Shown: positions 1-9,368, counted from the stretch's first letter. The stretch is 64,000 bases of DNA from Roseicyclus sp. (GCF_018402035.1 NZ_JAGYJN010000008.1:21118-85117), one strand, 5' to 3'. Notes: generated by a model not told the origin, from the sequence alone. Numbers and translations: made by a program.

Positions 1-485
1 GCCTGATCATGGACATGATCGCGGCTGATGCTTTCGGGCTTGCTGGGGCGGAATTCGATGTGGTCGAAAGCTCGGAACAAGGCATGCTGGCCCAAGTTGC
101 GCGCGCGGTCGATCGTGGAGAACCGATCGTCTTCCTCGCTTGGGAGCCGCATCCGATGAATGCCAATTTCGATCTGACCTATCTGACAGGCGGTGATGAT
201 TGGTTCGGCCCCGATCTGGGCGGTGCTACGGTCTTTACCAACACGCGTGCGGGCTACGCGGCGGCTTGCCCCAATGTTGGCGCGCTGTTGAACAATCTGG
301 TTTTCACGCTTGCGATGGAAAACGAGATCATGGGCGCGATCTTGAACGATGGGGCCGATCCGATCGATGCGGCCACGGCTTGGATGTCGGCCAATCCCGA
401 TCTCGTCATGGGCTGGCTTGATGGTGTGACCACCGTCGATGGTGGCGATGCGCGCGCGGCGATGACCACCGCATTGGGCCTGTGA
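1..485 (+). CDS. choX: Choline ABC transporter substrate-binding protein, C-terminal part
   Basis: Periplasmic ligand-binding subunit of a choline/quaternary-amine ABC importer. The window opens inside the gene: the frame is already open at base 3 and runs to TGA at 483-485, so only about 160 C-terminal residues are seen. The segment WEPHPMNANFD and the stretch TGGDDWFGPDLGG followed by TNTRAGY are typical of ChoX/OpuAC-type proteins. The downstream permease and ATPase genes are of the matching ChoW/ChoV type, which supports the assignment to choline rather than a general glycine-betaine system. The N-terminal signal peptide lies outside the window. Confidence 0.88.
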   Translation, partial: LIMDMIAADAFGLAGAEFDVVESSEQGMLAQVARAVDRGEPIVFLAWEPHPMNANFDLTYLTGGDDWFGPDLGGATVFTNTRAGYAAACPNVGALLNNLVFTLAMENEIMGAILNDGADPIDAATAWMSANPDLVMGWLDGVTTVDGGDARAAMTTALGL

Positions 486-506
486 TCGTCTGATCGCGGC
501 GAAAAG

Positions 507-532
507 GCGGTGCGCATGATGGTGCGCACCGC
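507..532 (+). other. Intercistronic hairpin between choX and choW
   Basis: A 9-bp perfect stem (GCGGTGCGC at 507-515, GCGCACCGC at 524-532) with an 8-base loop lies in the 74-base gap between choX and choW. There is no T-run, so it is not a classic terminator. In ABC operons such hairpins often protect the 3' end of the binding-protein mRNA and make it more abundant than the permease mRNA; that role is inferred here. Confidence 0.5.
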
Positions 533-559
533 ACCCACGCCTGTCAAAGGACATGCCCG

Positions 560-1513
560 ATGCTGCGATGGCTGACCGAGTGCGATCAGGGCTGGCCCGA
601 GGGTATGGGCCCGCTTGGCGCCTTGTCGGAATGTAAGATCCGCATCGGTGACGCGGCCGAAGCGGGGTTTGATTGGCTTCAGGTCAATCTGGCCGGGCTT
701 TTTGACGCGCTGGCGCTGGCGCTTGAGGTGATGATCGAGGTGATCCTCGCGCTGTTGCAAGAACCGCCCAACACCGGCTGGCTTTATGATCTGCGCCGGT
801 CTGAGATCGACTACCTTTACCCGCCCGAATGGCACCCGATCTTGATAACCGTGATCTTTGTCGTGCTGGCCTATCGGCTGCATCGTGGTTGGCGGGTGCC
901 GATGCTTTTGGCCGCTGGCCTATTGTTCATCATCAACCAAGGTTACTGGGATGAGACGACCGAAAGCCTGACACTGGTCACGGCGGCTTGCGTCGTCTGC
1001 ATGGGATTGGGCGTGCCCATCGGGATCGCGGCGGCGCATCGGCCAAGGCTTTATGCCGCGATGCGGCCCGTGCTGGATTTGATGCAAACGCTACCGACCT
1101 TTGTCTATCTGATCCCGGCCATCGTGTTTTTCGGCATCGGCATGGTGCCGGGGCTGATCGCGACCGTGATCTTTGTGTTGCCCGCGCCGATCCGGCTGAC
1201 GCATTTGGGGATATCCTCAACCCCGACCGCATTGCTGGAGGCCGCTGATGCCTTTGGGGCTACGCCGCGCCAAAAGCTGTGGAAGGTCGAGTTGCCCTAT
1301 GCCACGCCACAGATCATGGCCGGGCTGAACCAGACGATCATGCTATCGCTGTCGATGGTGGTCATCGCGGCGCTTGTGGGGGCAAATGGGCTGGGCGTGC
1401 CGGTGGTGCGCGCGCTCAATCAGGTGAACACCGGTTTGGGCTTTGAGGCGGGGCTGATCATCGTGGTGGTGGCGATCTTGCTCGACCGTCTATTGCGGGT
1501 GAGCCGCAGATGA
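560..1513 (+). CDS. choW: Choline ABC transporter permease
   Basis: Inner-membrane permease of 317 residues, the length expected for ChoW/OpuAB-like proteins. The N-terminal ~90 residues form an amphipathic, partly membrane-embedded extension. The BPD-transp-1 core follows, with several hydrophobic helices and the EAA-type loop LEAADAFGATPRQKLWKVEL that contacts the ATPase. The start ATG at 560 follows AAAGGA by about 9 bases. The last four bases (ATGA, 1510-1513) overlap the start of choV, indicating translational coupling. Together with ChoX and ChoV it should import choline, used as carbon/nitrogen source or osmoprotectant precursor. Confidence 0.9.
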   Translation: MLRWLTECDQGWPEGMGPLGALSECKIRIGDAAEAGFDWLQVNLAGLFDALALALEVMIEVILALLQEPPNTGWLYDLRRSEIDYLYPPEWHPILITVIFVVLAYRLHRGWRVPMLLAAGLLFIINQGYWDETTESLTLVTAACVVCMGLGVPIGIAAAHRPRLYAAMRPVLDLMQTLPTFVYLIPAIVFFGIGMVPGLIATVIFVLPAPIRLTHLGISSTPTALLEAADAFGATPRQKLWKVELPYATPQIMAGLNQTIMLSLSMVVIAALVGANGLGVPVVRALNQVNTGLGFEAGLIIVVVAILLDRLLRVSRR

Positions 1514-2523
1514 GCGTTGCTGTCCGCTTTCACAATGTCTGCATCATGTTCGGCGACAATCCCGCGCCCGCGCTGGTGCGCGCAGATGCGGGGGAAACAC
1601 GGGCCGAGATCCAAGCGGCGACGGGGCATGTCTTGGGCGTGCATGATTGCACGCTGAGCGTGGAGGCGGGGGAAATCCTTGTCCTGATGGGCCTGTCGGG
1701 GTCGGGCAAATCGACATTGCTGCGCGCGGTCAACGCGCTCAACCCCGTGGCGCGCGGCCATGTCGAGGTGCGCTTGGGCGATGCGATGGTGAATGTGACC
1801 GAGGCGCGGGGGGCAAATTTGCGCCATCTGCGCCAGACCGCGGTGGCCATGGTCTTTCAACAATTCGGCCTTTTGCCTTGGCGCAGCGTGGCCGAGAATG
1901 TGGGGCTAGGGCTGGAATTGGCGGGGGTCGATGGCAGCGCGCGCCGTGAGCGGGTTGAGCGCCAGCTGGAACTGGTGGGCCTGTCAGACCGCGCCGATGC
2001 GTTGGTGGGTGAGCTTTCGGGCGGCATGCAGCAGCGCGTGGGGCTGGCGCGCGCCTTTGCGACCGAGGCGCCGATCTTGCTGATGGATGAACCGTTCTCG
2101 GCGCTTGACCCGCTGATCCGGACGAAGCTGCAAGATGAATTGCTTGACCTGCAGCGCGATCTGAAGCGCACGATCATCTTTGTCAGCCATGATCTAGACG
2201 AGGCGTTCAAGATCGGCAACCGCATCGCGATCATGGAAGGGGGGCGCATCATTCAATGCGGCACCCCGCGCGAGATTTTCTCGCAGCCTGCCACGGCTTA
2301 TGTTGCGGAATTTGTTGCGAATATGAACCCGCTCGGCGTCTTGACCGCGCGCGATGTGATGGGGCAGGGCGCGGGTGGCGTGGTGTCTATCTCCCCTGAG
2401 ACACCTCTGCGCGCAATCTTGGCGCGCTTTGCCAAAGACCCCGCCCCCTTGGCGGTAGAGGAGGCGGGCGTTGTGATTGGCACGGTCACGCCCGAAAGCG
2501 TGACCGCAAGGCTGGGTGCCTGA
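1510..2523 (+). CDS. choV: Choline ABC transporter ATP-binding protein
   Basis: Cytoplasmic ATPase of 337 residues. Seen: Walker A GLSGSGKST, ABC signature LSGGMQQRVGLARAF and Walker B ILLMDEPFSALDP. The N-terminal ~45 residues before the ABC fold, and the C-terminal ~60-residue remnant of a CBS-like region, are typical of the ProV/ChoV group rather than of amino-acid importers. It begins in the stop codon of choW. Two perfect palindromes that could end the transcript start six bases after its stop codon. Confidence 0.92.
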   Translation: MSVAVRFHNVCIMFGDNPAPALVRADAGETRAEIQAATGHVLGVHDCTLSVEAGEILVLMGLSGSGKSTLLRAVNALNPVARGHVEVRLGDAMVNVTEARGANLRHLRQTAVAMVFQQFGLLPWRSVAENVGLGLELAGVDGSARRERVERQLELVGLSDRADALVGELSGGMQQRVGLARAFATEAPILLMDEPFSALDPLIRTKLQDELLDLQRDLKRTIIFVSHDLDEAFKIGNRIAIMEGGRIIQCGTPREIFSQPATAYVAEFVANMNPLGVLTARDVMGQGAGGVVSISPETPLRAILARFAKDPAPLAVEEAGVVIGTVTPESVTARLGA

Positions 2524-2528
2524 GGCGC

Positions 2529-2580
2529 TGAATTTTCGTACGAAAATTCAAATGCCCGATTATTCGTACGAATAATCGGG
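2529..2580. terminator. Tandem perfect palindromes between convergent choV and gcdH
   Basis: Two perfect palindromes stand side by side between genes that converge. The first spans 2529-2550 (22 bp) and the second 2555-2580 (26 bp). Both are centred on TTCGTACGAA, with A/T-rich inner arms. The second ends two bases before the gcdH stop codon. Because they are symmetric they would form hairpins in transcripts from either strand, so a bidirectional terminator is the likely role. Confidence 0.6.
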
Positions 2581-2582
2581 TT

Positions 2583-3797
2583 TCAGAAAAACGCCTGAAG
2601 CCCGGTTTGGGCGCGACCAAGGATCAGCGCATGCACATCATGCGTGCCCTCATAGGTATTCACCGTCTCAAGGTTCTGAGCGTGGCGCATGACATGATAT
2701 TCCGCCATGATCCCGTTGCCGCCATGCATATCGCGCGCGGCCCGCGCGATATCGAGCGCCTTGCCGCAATTGTTGCGCTTGATTAGCGAAATCACCTCGG
2801 GCGCGCAGCTCCCATCCTCAAGCATGCGGCCAGCACGCAGTGCGGCTTGAAGCCCCAGCGCGATCTCGGTCTGCATATCGGCGAGCTTTTTCTGAAAGAG
2901 CTGTGTCTGCGCCAAGGGGCGGTCAAATTGCACCCGGTCCAACCCATATTGCCGCGCGCGGTGCCAGCAATCCTCGGCCGCACCCATGACACCCCAAGCG
3001 ATGCCATAGCGCGCCCGGTTGAGGCAGCCAAACGGCCCTTTGAGGCCCTCAACCCCGGGCAGCAGTGCATCCTCTGGCACCGCCACATCCTTCATCACGA
3101 TCTCACCCGTGACCGATGCACGAAGCGAGAGCTTGCCGCCGATCTTGGGGGCGCTGAGTCCCGCCATGCCTTTCTCAAGGATAAAGCCACGGATTTTGCC
3201 GCCATGTGCCTCGGATTTGGCCCAAACGACGAAAACATCGGCGATGGGGCTGTTGGAAATCCACATCTTGGCCCCGTTCAGCACATAGCCGTCGGCGGTT
3301 TTGCGGGCCACGGTCTTCATGCCTGCCGGGTCCGATCCGGCATCGGGTTCGGTCAGCCCGAAACAGCCGATCAGCTTGCCCGCCGCCAGACCGGGCAGGT
3401 ATTTTTGCCGCTGCGCTTCCGAGCCATAGGCATGGATGGGATACATCACGAGGCTTGATTGCACGCTCATCATCGAGCGATAGCCGCTATCGACGCGCTC
3501 AACCTCGCGCGCGACAAGCCCGTATGCCACATAGCCCGCCCCCAGCCCGCCGTATGCCTCGGGGATGGTGACGCCCAAAAGCCCCATCTCACCCATCTCG
3601 GCAAAGATCTCGGGCGCGACACGTTCGTTCAAGTACGCGTCACTGACACGCGGCATCAGCTTGTCTTGCGCATAGGCCCGCGCGCTCTCGGCGATCATAC
3701 GCTCTTCTTCGCTGAGCTGTGCGGCGAGGTGGAACGGATCGGCCCAGTCGAACGGTGCGAGCGAGGGGCCGTTATAGCGGGTCTGTCCGTCGGGCAT
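2583..3797 (-). CDS. gcdH: Glutaryl-CoA dehydrogenase
   Basis: FAD-dependent acyl-CoA dehydrogenase of 404 residues, oxidatively decarboxylating glutaryl-CoA to crotonyl-CoA in lysine/tryptophan breakdown. Seen: the acyl-CoA dehydrogenase signature [17 protein letters not shown] in the middle domain, and near the C terminus [19 protein letters not shown], which carries the catalytic glutamate in the GCDH-specific context. The frame is open upstream, but the ATG at 3797 (MPDGQTRYN) has AAGGAG at good spacing and gives the usual family length. It appears monocistronic. A TTGCA-N7-TGCAA dyad lies in its upstream region. Confidence 0.9.
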   Translation of the reverse strand: MPDGQTRYNGPSLAPFDWADPFHLAAQLSEEERMIAESARAYAQDKLMPRVSDAYLNERVAPEIFAEMGEMGLLGVTIPEAYGGLGAGYVAYGLVAREVERVDSGYRSMMSVQSSLVMYPIHAYGSEAQRQKYLPGLAAGKLIGCFGLTEPDAGSDPAGMKTVARKTADGYVLNGAKMWISNSPIADVFVVWAKSEAHGGKIRGFILEKGMAGLSAPKIGGKLSLRASVTGEIVMKDVAVPEDALLPGVEGLKGPFGCLNRARYGIAWGVMGAAEDCWHRARQYGLDRVQFDRPLAQTQLFQKKLADMQTEIALGLQAALRAGRMLEDGSCAPEVISLIKRNNCGKALDIARAARDMHGGNGIMAEYHVMRHAQNLETVNTYEGTHDVHALILGRAQTGLQAFF

Positions 3798-3835
3798 GGC
3801 GCGGTCTCCTTTGGGCTGGCACCGATTCATATCAT

Positions 3836-3852
3836 TTGCAGCGATTGTGCAA
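3836..3852. promoter_or_regulatory. TTGCA-N7-TGCAA dyad upstream of gcdH
   Basis: A perfect 5-7-5 inverted repeat lies 39-55 bases before the gcdH start codon on the minus strand. Its size and spacing fit a dimeric regulator, and LysR-type boxes (T-N11-A) have this form. A LysR regulator next to gcdH is common in proteobacteria, but none is in this window. The operator role is inferred. Confidence 0.35.
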
Positions 3853-3986
3853 GGCTTTGGCAATGGGGTGACGCTGGTTCGGCGGATGTTAGGAGTTTTG
3901 GGCTCATGGAGGAGATTATGAAAATGCAACTAATGACGTCGATCCACTCGCATGTGATAGCAAAGGTTTAATATTTTTAGACATAT

Positions 3987-5219
3987 TCACGACTTATCCA
4001 CAGATGCGGGCGCGATGTCGCGGATCAGTGTCGGGATATGGTCCTTGAAGCGGAAGAAGCCGGCGCTGGCATGGGGCCATGCGGCTTGGTCATAGGGGCG
4101 GATGCGTCGGATCAGGGCAATCCCGACCTCTGCCAGCATCGCATCCAAGACGCCGACGGCGTGGGCTGCCGGGCCGGTGGGCGCATAAGCCGTCACGATC
4201 TGGGTCAGCCCAAGATCCAAGGCCCAGGCCGTGATTGCGGCCGGATCATCGCTGAGCGGGCCGGGCGCGCCCATGCGACCCGACCAGCGCGCGCGGGCAT
4301 CGGTCATCGCTTCCTGCGTAAAGGCCACGACAGGCTGTGCCACGGGCAAGGGCGAGCGGCCTGCAACCGAGATCAGCGCCGCATGGCCAAGGATCGGGCC
4401 AGGGTGATCGTCGAAAAGAAACCCCGGCGAGAGGTCTTCTTCGGTCAACAAGATACCCGTGGGCAGATCGGGATTGGGGCGCGCGTCGGCTGGCAAAGGG
4501 CGGCGCGGCGGGTGTGGCGGGCCAGAAAGCGGGGCGGCATCGCTGACCAGACCTTTGGGGGCAAAGCGCCCCTCGGTATAGCGCGCGATATTGTTGGGCC
4601 GCGCAAGGTAATGCTTGCCCGGTGTTTGCAAACCCGCGACCCAGCGCCATGACAGCGTGTTGGACGCCGGATCGCCGTCGAGCAGATGGCGCATAAACAG
4701 ATCGGCCCCCGCCTCCCACGGCAGGCGCAAGGTGAAGATCCAGATCGAGGCCATCCACATCCGCGCGTGATTGTGCAAATACCCTGTCGCGACCAATTCG
4801 CGCATCCATGCATCAAAGCAATCGATCCCCGTCTGCCCTGCGGTGGCTGCAGCCAAGCGGTCATCATGACGACCATCGGCCAAGACACGCGCAAGCCCGG
4901 TGCGATAATCCGCCCAGACCTGCGGCCGCATTTCGAGCCAGCCTTTCCAATAGGTCCGCCAGACGACCTCTTGGATGAATTTCTCGGCTGCCATGGCGGA
5001 ATGGCGGCCCAAAACGGCGGCAAGCACCTCGGGCTCGGTGATCAGCCGATGGCGCAGATAGGGCGACAGGCCCGAGACATGCGGATGGTTTTGCGCGGCC
5101 AGATCGAAATTGCGCCGTGCGGCATAGTCGCGCCCTGCGACGGGAACAAAGCGGCGCAACCGTTCCAGCGCATGGGTGCGCGTGGCCGGGATGGGGGTGT
5201 TTTCAGCTGTTTTGGTCAT
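3987..5219 (-). CDS. Photolyase/cryptochrome-like FAD protein with apparently permuted domains
   Basis: Protein of 410 residues related to DNA photolyases. Residues ~20-220 match the photolyase FAD-binding helical domain, normally C-terminal: [10 protein letters not shown] (51-60), [11 protein letters not shown] (81-91), [11 protein letters not shown] (148-158) and [18 protein letters not shown] (179-196). Residues ~325-400 resemble the N-terminal alpha/beta antenna domain: [18 protein letters not shown], then a Y.P.G...[12 protein letters not shown] pattern and [10 protein letters not shown], like the TVFTPF end of that domain. Domain order is therefore reversed. Start: ATG at 5219; a TTG three codons earlier is possible. 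Whether it repairs DNA or senses light is not decided by the sequence. Confidence 0.7.
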   Translation of the reverse strand: MTKTAENTPIPATRTHALERLRRFVPVAGRDYAARRNFDLAAQNHPHVSGLSPYLRHRLITEPEVLAAVLGRHSAMAAEKFIQEVVWRTYWKGWLEMRPQVWADYRTGLARVLADGRHDDRLAAATAGQTGIDCFDAWMRELVATGYLHNHARMWMASIWIFTLRLPWEAGADLFMRHLLDGDPASNTLSWRWVAGLQTPGKHYLARPNNIARYTEGRFAPKGLVSDAAPLSGPPHPPRRPLPADARPNPDLPTGILLTEEDLSPGFLFDDHPGPILGHAALISVAGRSPLPVAQPVVAFTQEAMTDARARWSGRMGAPGPLSDDPAAITAWALDLGLTQIVTAYAPTGPAAHAVGVLDAMLAEVGIALIRRIRPYDQAAWPHASAGFFRFKDHIPTLIRDIAPASVDKS

Positions 5220-5340
5220 TGCGGGCAAGCTAGGCGGGCGTCAGGTCATGTCCATCGAATTCGCCCCGTGCCCTTGCAGCCCCCCCAACCCACCACTAAG
5301 ACTGAGGGGTAACAGCCATTCGCATTCGGGGCAGGCCGCT

Positions 5341-5973
5341 ATGATTGATCCTATTGACCATTACATGAACAACCTTGTGCCGATGGTGGTCGAACAGACC
5401 AGCCGGGGCGAGCGGGCCTATGATATCTTCTCGCGGCTTTTGAAAGAGCGGATCATCTTTCTGTCCGGCCCGGTGCATGACGGCATGGCAAGCTTGATCG
5501 TCGCACAGCTTTTGCACCTTGAGGCCGAGAATCCGTCCAAGGAAATCTCGATGTATATCAACTCGCCCGGTGGCGTGGTGACCTCGGGTCTGTCGATCTA
5601 CGACACGATGCAATACATCAAGCCCAAGGTCTCGACCTTGGTTGTTGGTCAAGCGGCCTCCATGGGCTCGCTTTTGCTGACGGCTGGCGAAAAGGGCATG
5701 CGCTTTTCGCTGCCCAATAGCCGGATCATGGTTCACCAGCCCTCGGGCGGGTATCAGGGGCAGGCGACCGATATCATGATCCACGCCAAAGAGACCCAAA
5801 AGCTCAAGGATCGGCTGAACCAGATCTATGTCAAGCACACCGGCCAAAGTTTTGAGGCTGTGGTCGAAGGGCTTGAGCGCGACAATTTCATGGATGCCGA
5901 ACAGGCCAAGGCTTGGGGCTTAATCGACGAAATCGTGGAAACCCGCGTTCCCGCCGGTGGCGAAACCAAGTGA
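5341..5973 (+). CDS. clpP: ATP-dependent Clp protease proteolytic subunit
   Basis: Serine protease subunit of 210 residues that forms the tetradecameric barrel of ClpXP/ClpAP. Seen: catalytic serine in [11 protein letters not shown], catalytic histidine in [10 protein letters not shown], and the conserved [17 protein letters not shown] and QTEN-type oligomer contacts. The frame is open further upstream, but the ATG at 5341 ([10 protein letters not shown]) gives the normal alphaproteobacterial length and has a purine-rich GGGGCAGG before it. clpX follows 146 bases downstream on the same strand, the usual pairing. Confidence 0.96.
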   Translation: MIDPIDHYMNNLVPMVVEQTSRGERAYDIFSRLLKERIIFLSGPVHDGMASLIVAQLLHLEAENPSKEISMYINSPGGVVTSGLSIYDTMQYIKPKVSTLVVGQAASMGSLLLTAGEKGMRFSLPNSRIMVHQPSGGYQGQATDIMIHAKETQKLKDRLNQIYVKHTGQSFEAVVEGLERDNFMDAEQAKAWGLIDEIVETRVPAGGETK

Positions 5974-6008
5974 TTGGTCCGCTTTCCCCACTGAAATTTG
6001 CGGGGATT

Positions 6009-6040
6009 TTGACATTGTGGTGCCCGGTCGCCTGTTCTAG
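6009..6040 (+). promoter_or_regulatory. clpX: Possible promoter for clpX
   Basis: A perfect TTGACA hexamer (6009-6014) lies in the clpP-clpX gap, followed after 19-20 bases by TTCTAG/GTTCTA as a weak -10. It would allow clpX to be transcribed apart from clpP. The -10 is poor and the spacing long, so this is tentative. Confidence 0.3.
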
Positions 6041-6119
6041 GCTTTCGGGGACAGTGTGTGCGCGCCGCTGCGCGGGCACATTGGCAATATGGTCCGACAG
6101 ACCGGTTGAGGTGTAGAGC

Positions 6120-7388
6120 ATGGCGAATTCATCCAGTAGCGACACGAAGAACACGCTTTATTGTTCGTTCTGCGGCAAAAGCCAGCATGAGGTGCGCAAG
6201 CTGATCGCCGGGCCGACGGTGTTTATCTGCGATGAATGCGTCGAGCTTTGCATGGATATCATCCGCGAAGAGACCAAGACTTCGGGGCTGAAATCGGCGG
6301 GCGGCGTGCCCACCCCGCTTGAGATTTGCGATGTGCTTGATGATTACGTCATCGGTCAGCGCCACGCTAAGCGCGTGCTGTCCGTGGCGGTGCATAACCA
6401 CTACAAGCGTCTGAACAATGCGGGCAAATCCGATATCGAGCTGTCGAAATCGAATATCTTGCTGATCGGCCCCACGGGCTGTGGCAAGACGCTGTTGGCC
6501 CAGACCTTGGCGCGTATCTTGGATGTGCCTTTCACCATGGCCGACGCCACCACGCTGACCGAAGCGGGCTATGTGGGCGAGGATGTCGAGAACATCATCC
6601 TTAAGCTGTTGCAGGCCAGCGAATACAATGTCGAACGGGCGCAGCGCGGCATCGTCTATATCGACGAGGTCGATAAGATCACGCGCAAATCCGACAACCC
6701 CTCGATCACCCGCGATGTCTCGGGCGAGGGGGTGCAGCAGGCACTTTTGAAGATCATGGAGGGCACGGTCGCCTCCGTGCCGCCGCAAGGTGGGCGCAAG
6801 CATCCGCAGCAAGAGTTTTTGCAGGTCGATACGACCAATATCTTGTTCATCTGCGGCGGGGCTTTCGCGGGCCTCGACAAGATCATCGCGCAGCGCGGCA
6901 AGGGCAGCGCGATGGGCTTTGGTGCCGATGTGCGCGATCCTGAATCCAAATCGGTGGGCGAGTATTTCAAAGAGCTTGAACCCGAGGATCTGTTGAAATT
7001 TGGCCTGATCCCAGAATTCGTTGGCCGTCTGCCTGTGTTGGCCACGCTCGAGGATTTGGACGAGGCCGCACTTGTCACCATCCTGACCGAGCCGAAGAAT
7101 GCGCTGGTCAAGCAATACCAGCGCCTGTTCGAGCTTGAGGATGTGAAGCTGAAGTTCACCGATGACGCGCTGACGGCCATCGCCAAACGCGCCATCATGC
7201 GCAAGACCGGCGCGCGGGGTTTGCGTTCGATCATGGAAGATATCTTGCTCAACACCATGTTCGACCTGCCCAGCACCGAAGGCGTGGAAGAGGTGGTGGT
7301 CAATGTGGAGGCCGTAACCTCGGAGGCGCAGCCCTTGTTGATCTATTCCGAGCAGCGGAAAAAGGGCGAACCCGCCAGCGCGGGGTGA
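6120..7388 (+). CDS. clpX: ATP-dependent Clp protease ATP-binding subunit ClpX
   Basis: AAA+ unfoldase of 422 residues that feeds substrates to ClpP. In alphaproteobacteria it includes CtrA among its targets. Seen: an N-terminal C4 zinc finger (CSFCGK ... CDECVELC), Walker A GPTGCGKT, the pore loop GYVGED, Walker [10 protein letters not shown] and sensor-2 region KTGARGLRS. Length and start agree with the family. It converges on the glycosyltransferase gene at 7420, with a short hairpin between them. Confidence 0.97.
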   Translation: MANSSSSDTKNTLYCSFCGKSQHEVRKLIAGPTVFICDECVELCMDIIREETKTSGLKSAGGVPTPLEICDVLDDYVIGQRHAKRVLSVAVHNHYKRLNNAGKSDIELSKSNILLIGPTGCGKTLLAQTLARILDVPFTMADATTLTEAGYVGEDVENIILKLLQASEYNVERAQRGIVYIDEVDKITRKSDNPSITRDVSGEGVQQALLKIMEGTVASVPPQGGRKHPQQEFLQVDTTNILFICGGAFAGLDKIIAQRGKGSAMGFGADVRDPESKSVGEYFKELEPEDLLKFGLIPEFVGRLPVLATLEDLDEAALVTILTEPKNALVKQYQRLFELEDVKLKFTDDALTAIAKRAIMRKTGARGLRSIMEDILLNTMFDLPSTEGVEEVVVNVEAVTSEAQPLLIYSEQRKKGEPASAG

Positions 7389-7399
7389 CGGGCCATCGG

Positions 7400-7419
7400 T
7401 CACCGCATCGTTGCGGTGA
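7400..7419. terminator. Hairpin between convergent clpX and glycosyltransferase gene
   Basis: An 8-bp perfect stem (TCACCGCA / TGCGGTGA) with a TCGT tetraloop fills the gap between two convergent stop codons. No long T-run follows on either strand, so termination may be weak, but the placement fits a shared end signal. Confidence 0.45.
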
Positions 7420-8439
7420 TTATCTGAGCCACAAATTCTCGCGCTTCAGCGTATTGCGGATGACTTGTTCGCGCTTGGGCAGGTTTTCGCGGTCAAACAG
7501 CGCGCGGGCTTTGGCGCCCTTGCCCTGATAGATCATCCGCTTGATCGGCTCATGGGCCTTGAGCACTTTTTTGATGCGGTTGGGGGTGGTGATCTCTTCC
7601 AACAGGTCGACGACCGCTTGATCCTCGCGCGCATAGGCCAAGGGAAGGACGCGGTAGTGGCAGCTATGGCTGCCATCCAGCCATCCCGGTGCCAGAGCAT
7701 CGCGCCCACCGCCGAAGGACTGGATCACCAAGGGCAGTGCCACCTGATCAAGCCATGGGTCAAGCGATTGGCACACAAGCTCTGCCGGGGGGGTGTCGCG
7801 GATCGCCAGCGCGTATTCGGTAAAGCGCGTGCCAAAGGCCGCCGGGTCGCGATAGTAGAAAAACCCTGCGTTGAAATAGAGATAGTGTCGCCAATATTCG
7901 GCGGGCCAGCGCGGATCGAGCGAGGCTTTGAAATCAAGGCCGAACTTGTCGTAGAGCGATTGCCATGTCGCCGTGTAGCCGGGGCCATAAAGCTCAAGCT
8001 GTGGCCATGTCCCCTCGACCCTGAGGCTGGCTGTGGGGCGGTCGAAATCAAAGGGCACATCCGACAGATCGCCGGTGATCAGCGTGTCGGTGTCAAAAAA
8101 GACAAAAGGTTGATCGGCGGGCAGTGAAGCGAGCGCTTCGATCTTGTTGCCATAGGGGTAGCTTTCGCCGAAATGTCGGTTCTCAAAGGGCAGGATCGTG
8201 GCGCCGAAGTCTTCGGTCAAAAGGCTGCGCGCCTCTGTGTCGGTGATGCGCGGATCGCGCGACCAGCGCGCGCCCGGCTGTGGCTCCGCGACAAAGAATT
8301 GCCCCTTGAAGTTGCGGTTAAAGCGCCGAAAGCTGGCGGCAAAAAGCACGGCCTCATAGGTCAGCCGCCCGGCTTGCGCCACGATCATGACGTTGAAATC
8401 TTTTTGCTTTTTGCCTGATTTGGCTTTGTGTTTTTGCAT
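7420..8439 (-). CDS. Putative glycosyltransferase (DxD type)
   Basis: Protein of 339 residues with a GT-A-like N-terminal half: a beta-strand NVMIVAQAG, then FVFFDTDTLITGD containing a DxD motif that would bind a nucleotide-sugar and metal. The C terminus is basic and helical. No signal peptide or membrane segment is seen, so it is probably cytoplasmic. It lies next to a bacterial sugar transferase gene on the same strand, suggesting a role in surface polysaccharide; donor and acceptor are unknown. The ATG at 8439 (MQKHK) is preferred for its upstream G-rich site; a GTG at 8460 would add seven residues. Confidence 0.6.
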   Translation of the reverse strand: MQKHKAKSGKKQKDFNVMIVAQAGRLTYEAVLFAASFRRFNRNFKGQFFVAEPQPGARWSRDPRITDTEARSLLTEDFGATILPFENRHFGESYPYGNKIEALASLPADQPFVFFDTDTLITGDLSDVPFDFDRPTASLRVEGTWPQLELYGPGYTATWQSLYDKFGLDFKASLDPRWPAEYWRHYLYFNAGFFYYRDPAAFGTRFTEYALAIRDTPPAELVCQSLDPWLDQVALPLVIQSFGGGRDALAPGWLDGSHSCHYRVLPLAYAREDQAVVDLLEEITTPNRIKKVLKAHEPIKRMIYQGKGAKARALFDRENLPKREQVIRNTLKRENLWLR

Positions 8440-8482
8440 TGCTCTACGCCCCCCAGTCACCCTTGCCCGTCGCTTTGGGCAA

Positions 8483-9184
8483 TCAGGTGCCGCGCATCCG
8501 CCAGACCGTCACCATGGTCCGCCAAAAGATCCACAGATCAAGCGATAGGCTGGCGTTGCGGATATAGTCGATATCGGCAATCGTCTTGCGCCGGGTCGCT
8601 TCGATCCCTTGCGCATAGCCAAGCTGGATCTGGGCCAGCCCGCTGATGCCCGGTCGCACGCTGTAGCGATGGCGGTAATCGGGGATGGCGTGGATGTAGT
8701 GATGGGCATGGGCGAAATAATCGGGGCGCGGGCCGATCAAGCTCATCTCGCCGAGATAGACGTTCAAGACTTGCGGCAATTCATCAAAGCGCGTCAGCCG
8801 CAAGAAGCGGCCCAAGGGCGTAATGCGGTGCATCTCAAGCGGGTCGTCAGGCCCCCGCCGCACGGTCGGGTTGCCAACCATCGTGCGGAATTTCAATGCG
8901 CGAAACGGTTTGCAATCACGCCCCATGCGCTTTTGGCGGAAAAACAGCGGGCCGGGATTATAGATCGGGTTCAACACCAAGAGCCAGATCAACACAAAGA
9001 GCATCGCAGGCAGCAAGAAGATGGTACAAAATCCAAGGTCCAAGGCGCGCTTGCTGGCCCGATAGAACAGCGACGGCTTTTCCCCTTGGTTCCAAGCGGG
9101 GACGGCCTCTGTTTGGATCGACCCAAAATCGGGAATGAGTGTCACAGGTCGCGTCCCCAGAAAAGTGCGCGCGAAAGATCGCAC
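8483..9184 (-). CDS. Bacterial sugar transferase (initiating phosphoglycosyl transferase)
   Basis: Member of the WcaJ/ExoY/PglC family, 233 residues, which transfers a sugar-1-phosphate to undecaprenyl phosphate to start polysaccharide repeat units. Seen: SKRALDLG followed by a hydrophobic re-entrant helix (residues ~50-72), then KFRTM, the GRFLRLTRFDELPQ motif with the catalytic Asp-Glu pair, and SLIGPRPDY. It has only one membrane segment, like ExoY, without the four-helix N-terminal part of WcaJ. Start is GTG at 9184. The GT gene follows 43 bases downstream and may be co-transcribed. Confidence 0.85.
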   Translation of the reverse strand: MRSFARTFLGTRPVTLIPDFGSIQTEAVPAWNQGEKPSLFYRASKRALDLGFCTIFLLPAMLFVLIWLLVLNPIYNPGPLFFRQKRMGRDCKPFRALKFRTMVGNPTVRRGPDDPLEMHRITPLGRFLRLTRFDELPQVLNVYLGEMSLIGPRPDYFAHAHHYIHAIPDYRHRYSVRPGISGLAQIQLGYAQGIEATRRKTIADIDYIRNASLSLDLWIFWRTMVTVWRMRGT

Positions 9185-9316
9185 CTATTCTCTTTAGCTA
9201 GTGCAAAGTTACGCAATCGACAACACGCAAGCAGGTGAATTTACCCATGCCGGCAAAGATTGCCCGCCTTATCGGTCAGCGGTGGTTAAGGTTGCATAAA
9301 AATACAACCCTAAGGG

Positions 9317-9335
9317 GCAAAACCCGCGGTTTTGC
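9317..9335 (-). terminator. Palindromic hairpin downstream of tRNA-Tyr
   Basis: An 8-bp perfect inverted repeat GCAAAACC / GGTTTTGC with a 3-base loop lies 34 bases past the tRNA-Tyr 3' end on the minus strand. A run ATTTTTAT follows about 20 bases further. It resembles the other palindromes in this window and is a plausible end signal for the tRNA transcript. The rest of 9185-9368 shows no gene. Confidence 0.5.
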
Positions 9336-9368
9336 GGCGCGTTGGCTTGCATGATTCGATGGGGGGAA

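Noticed and set aside
6129..7403. 424-codon minus-strand frame antisense to clpX
   Set aside because: Shadow of clpX; no independent evidence of coding.
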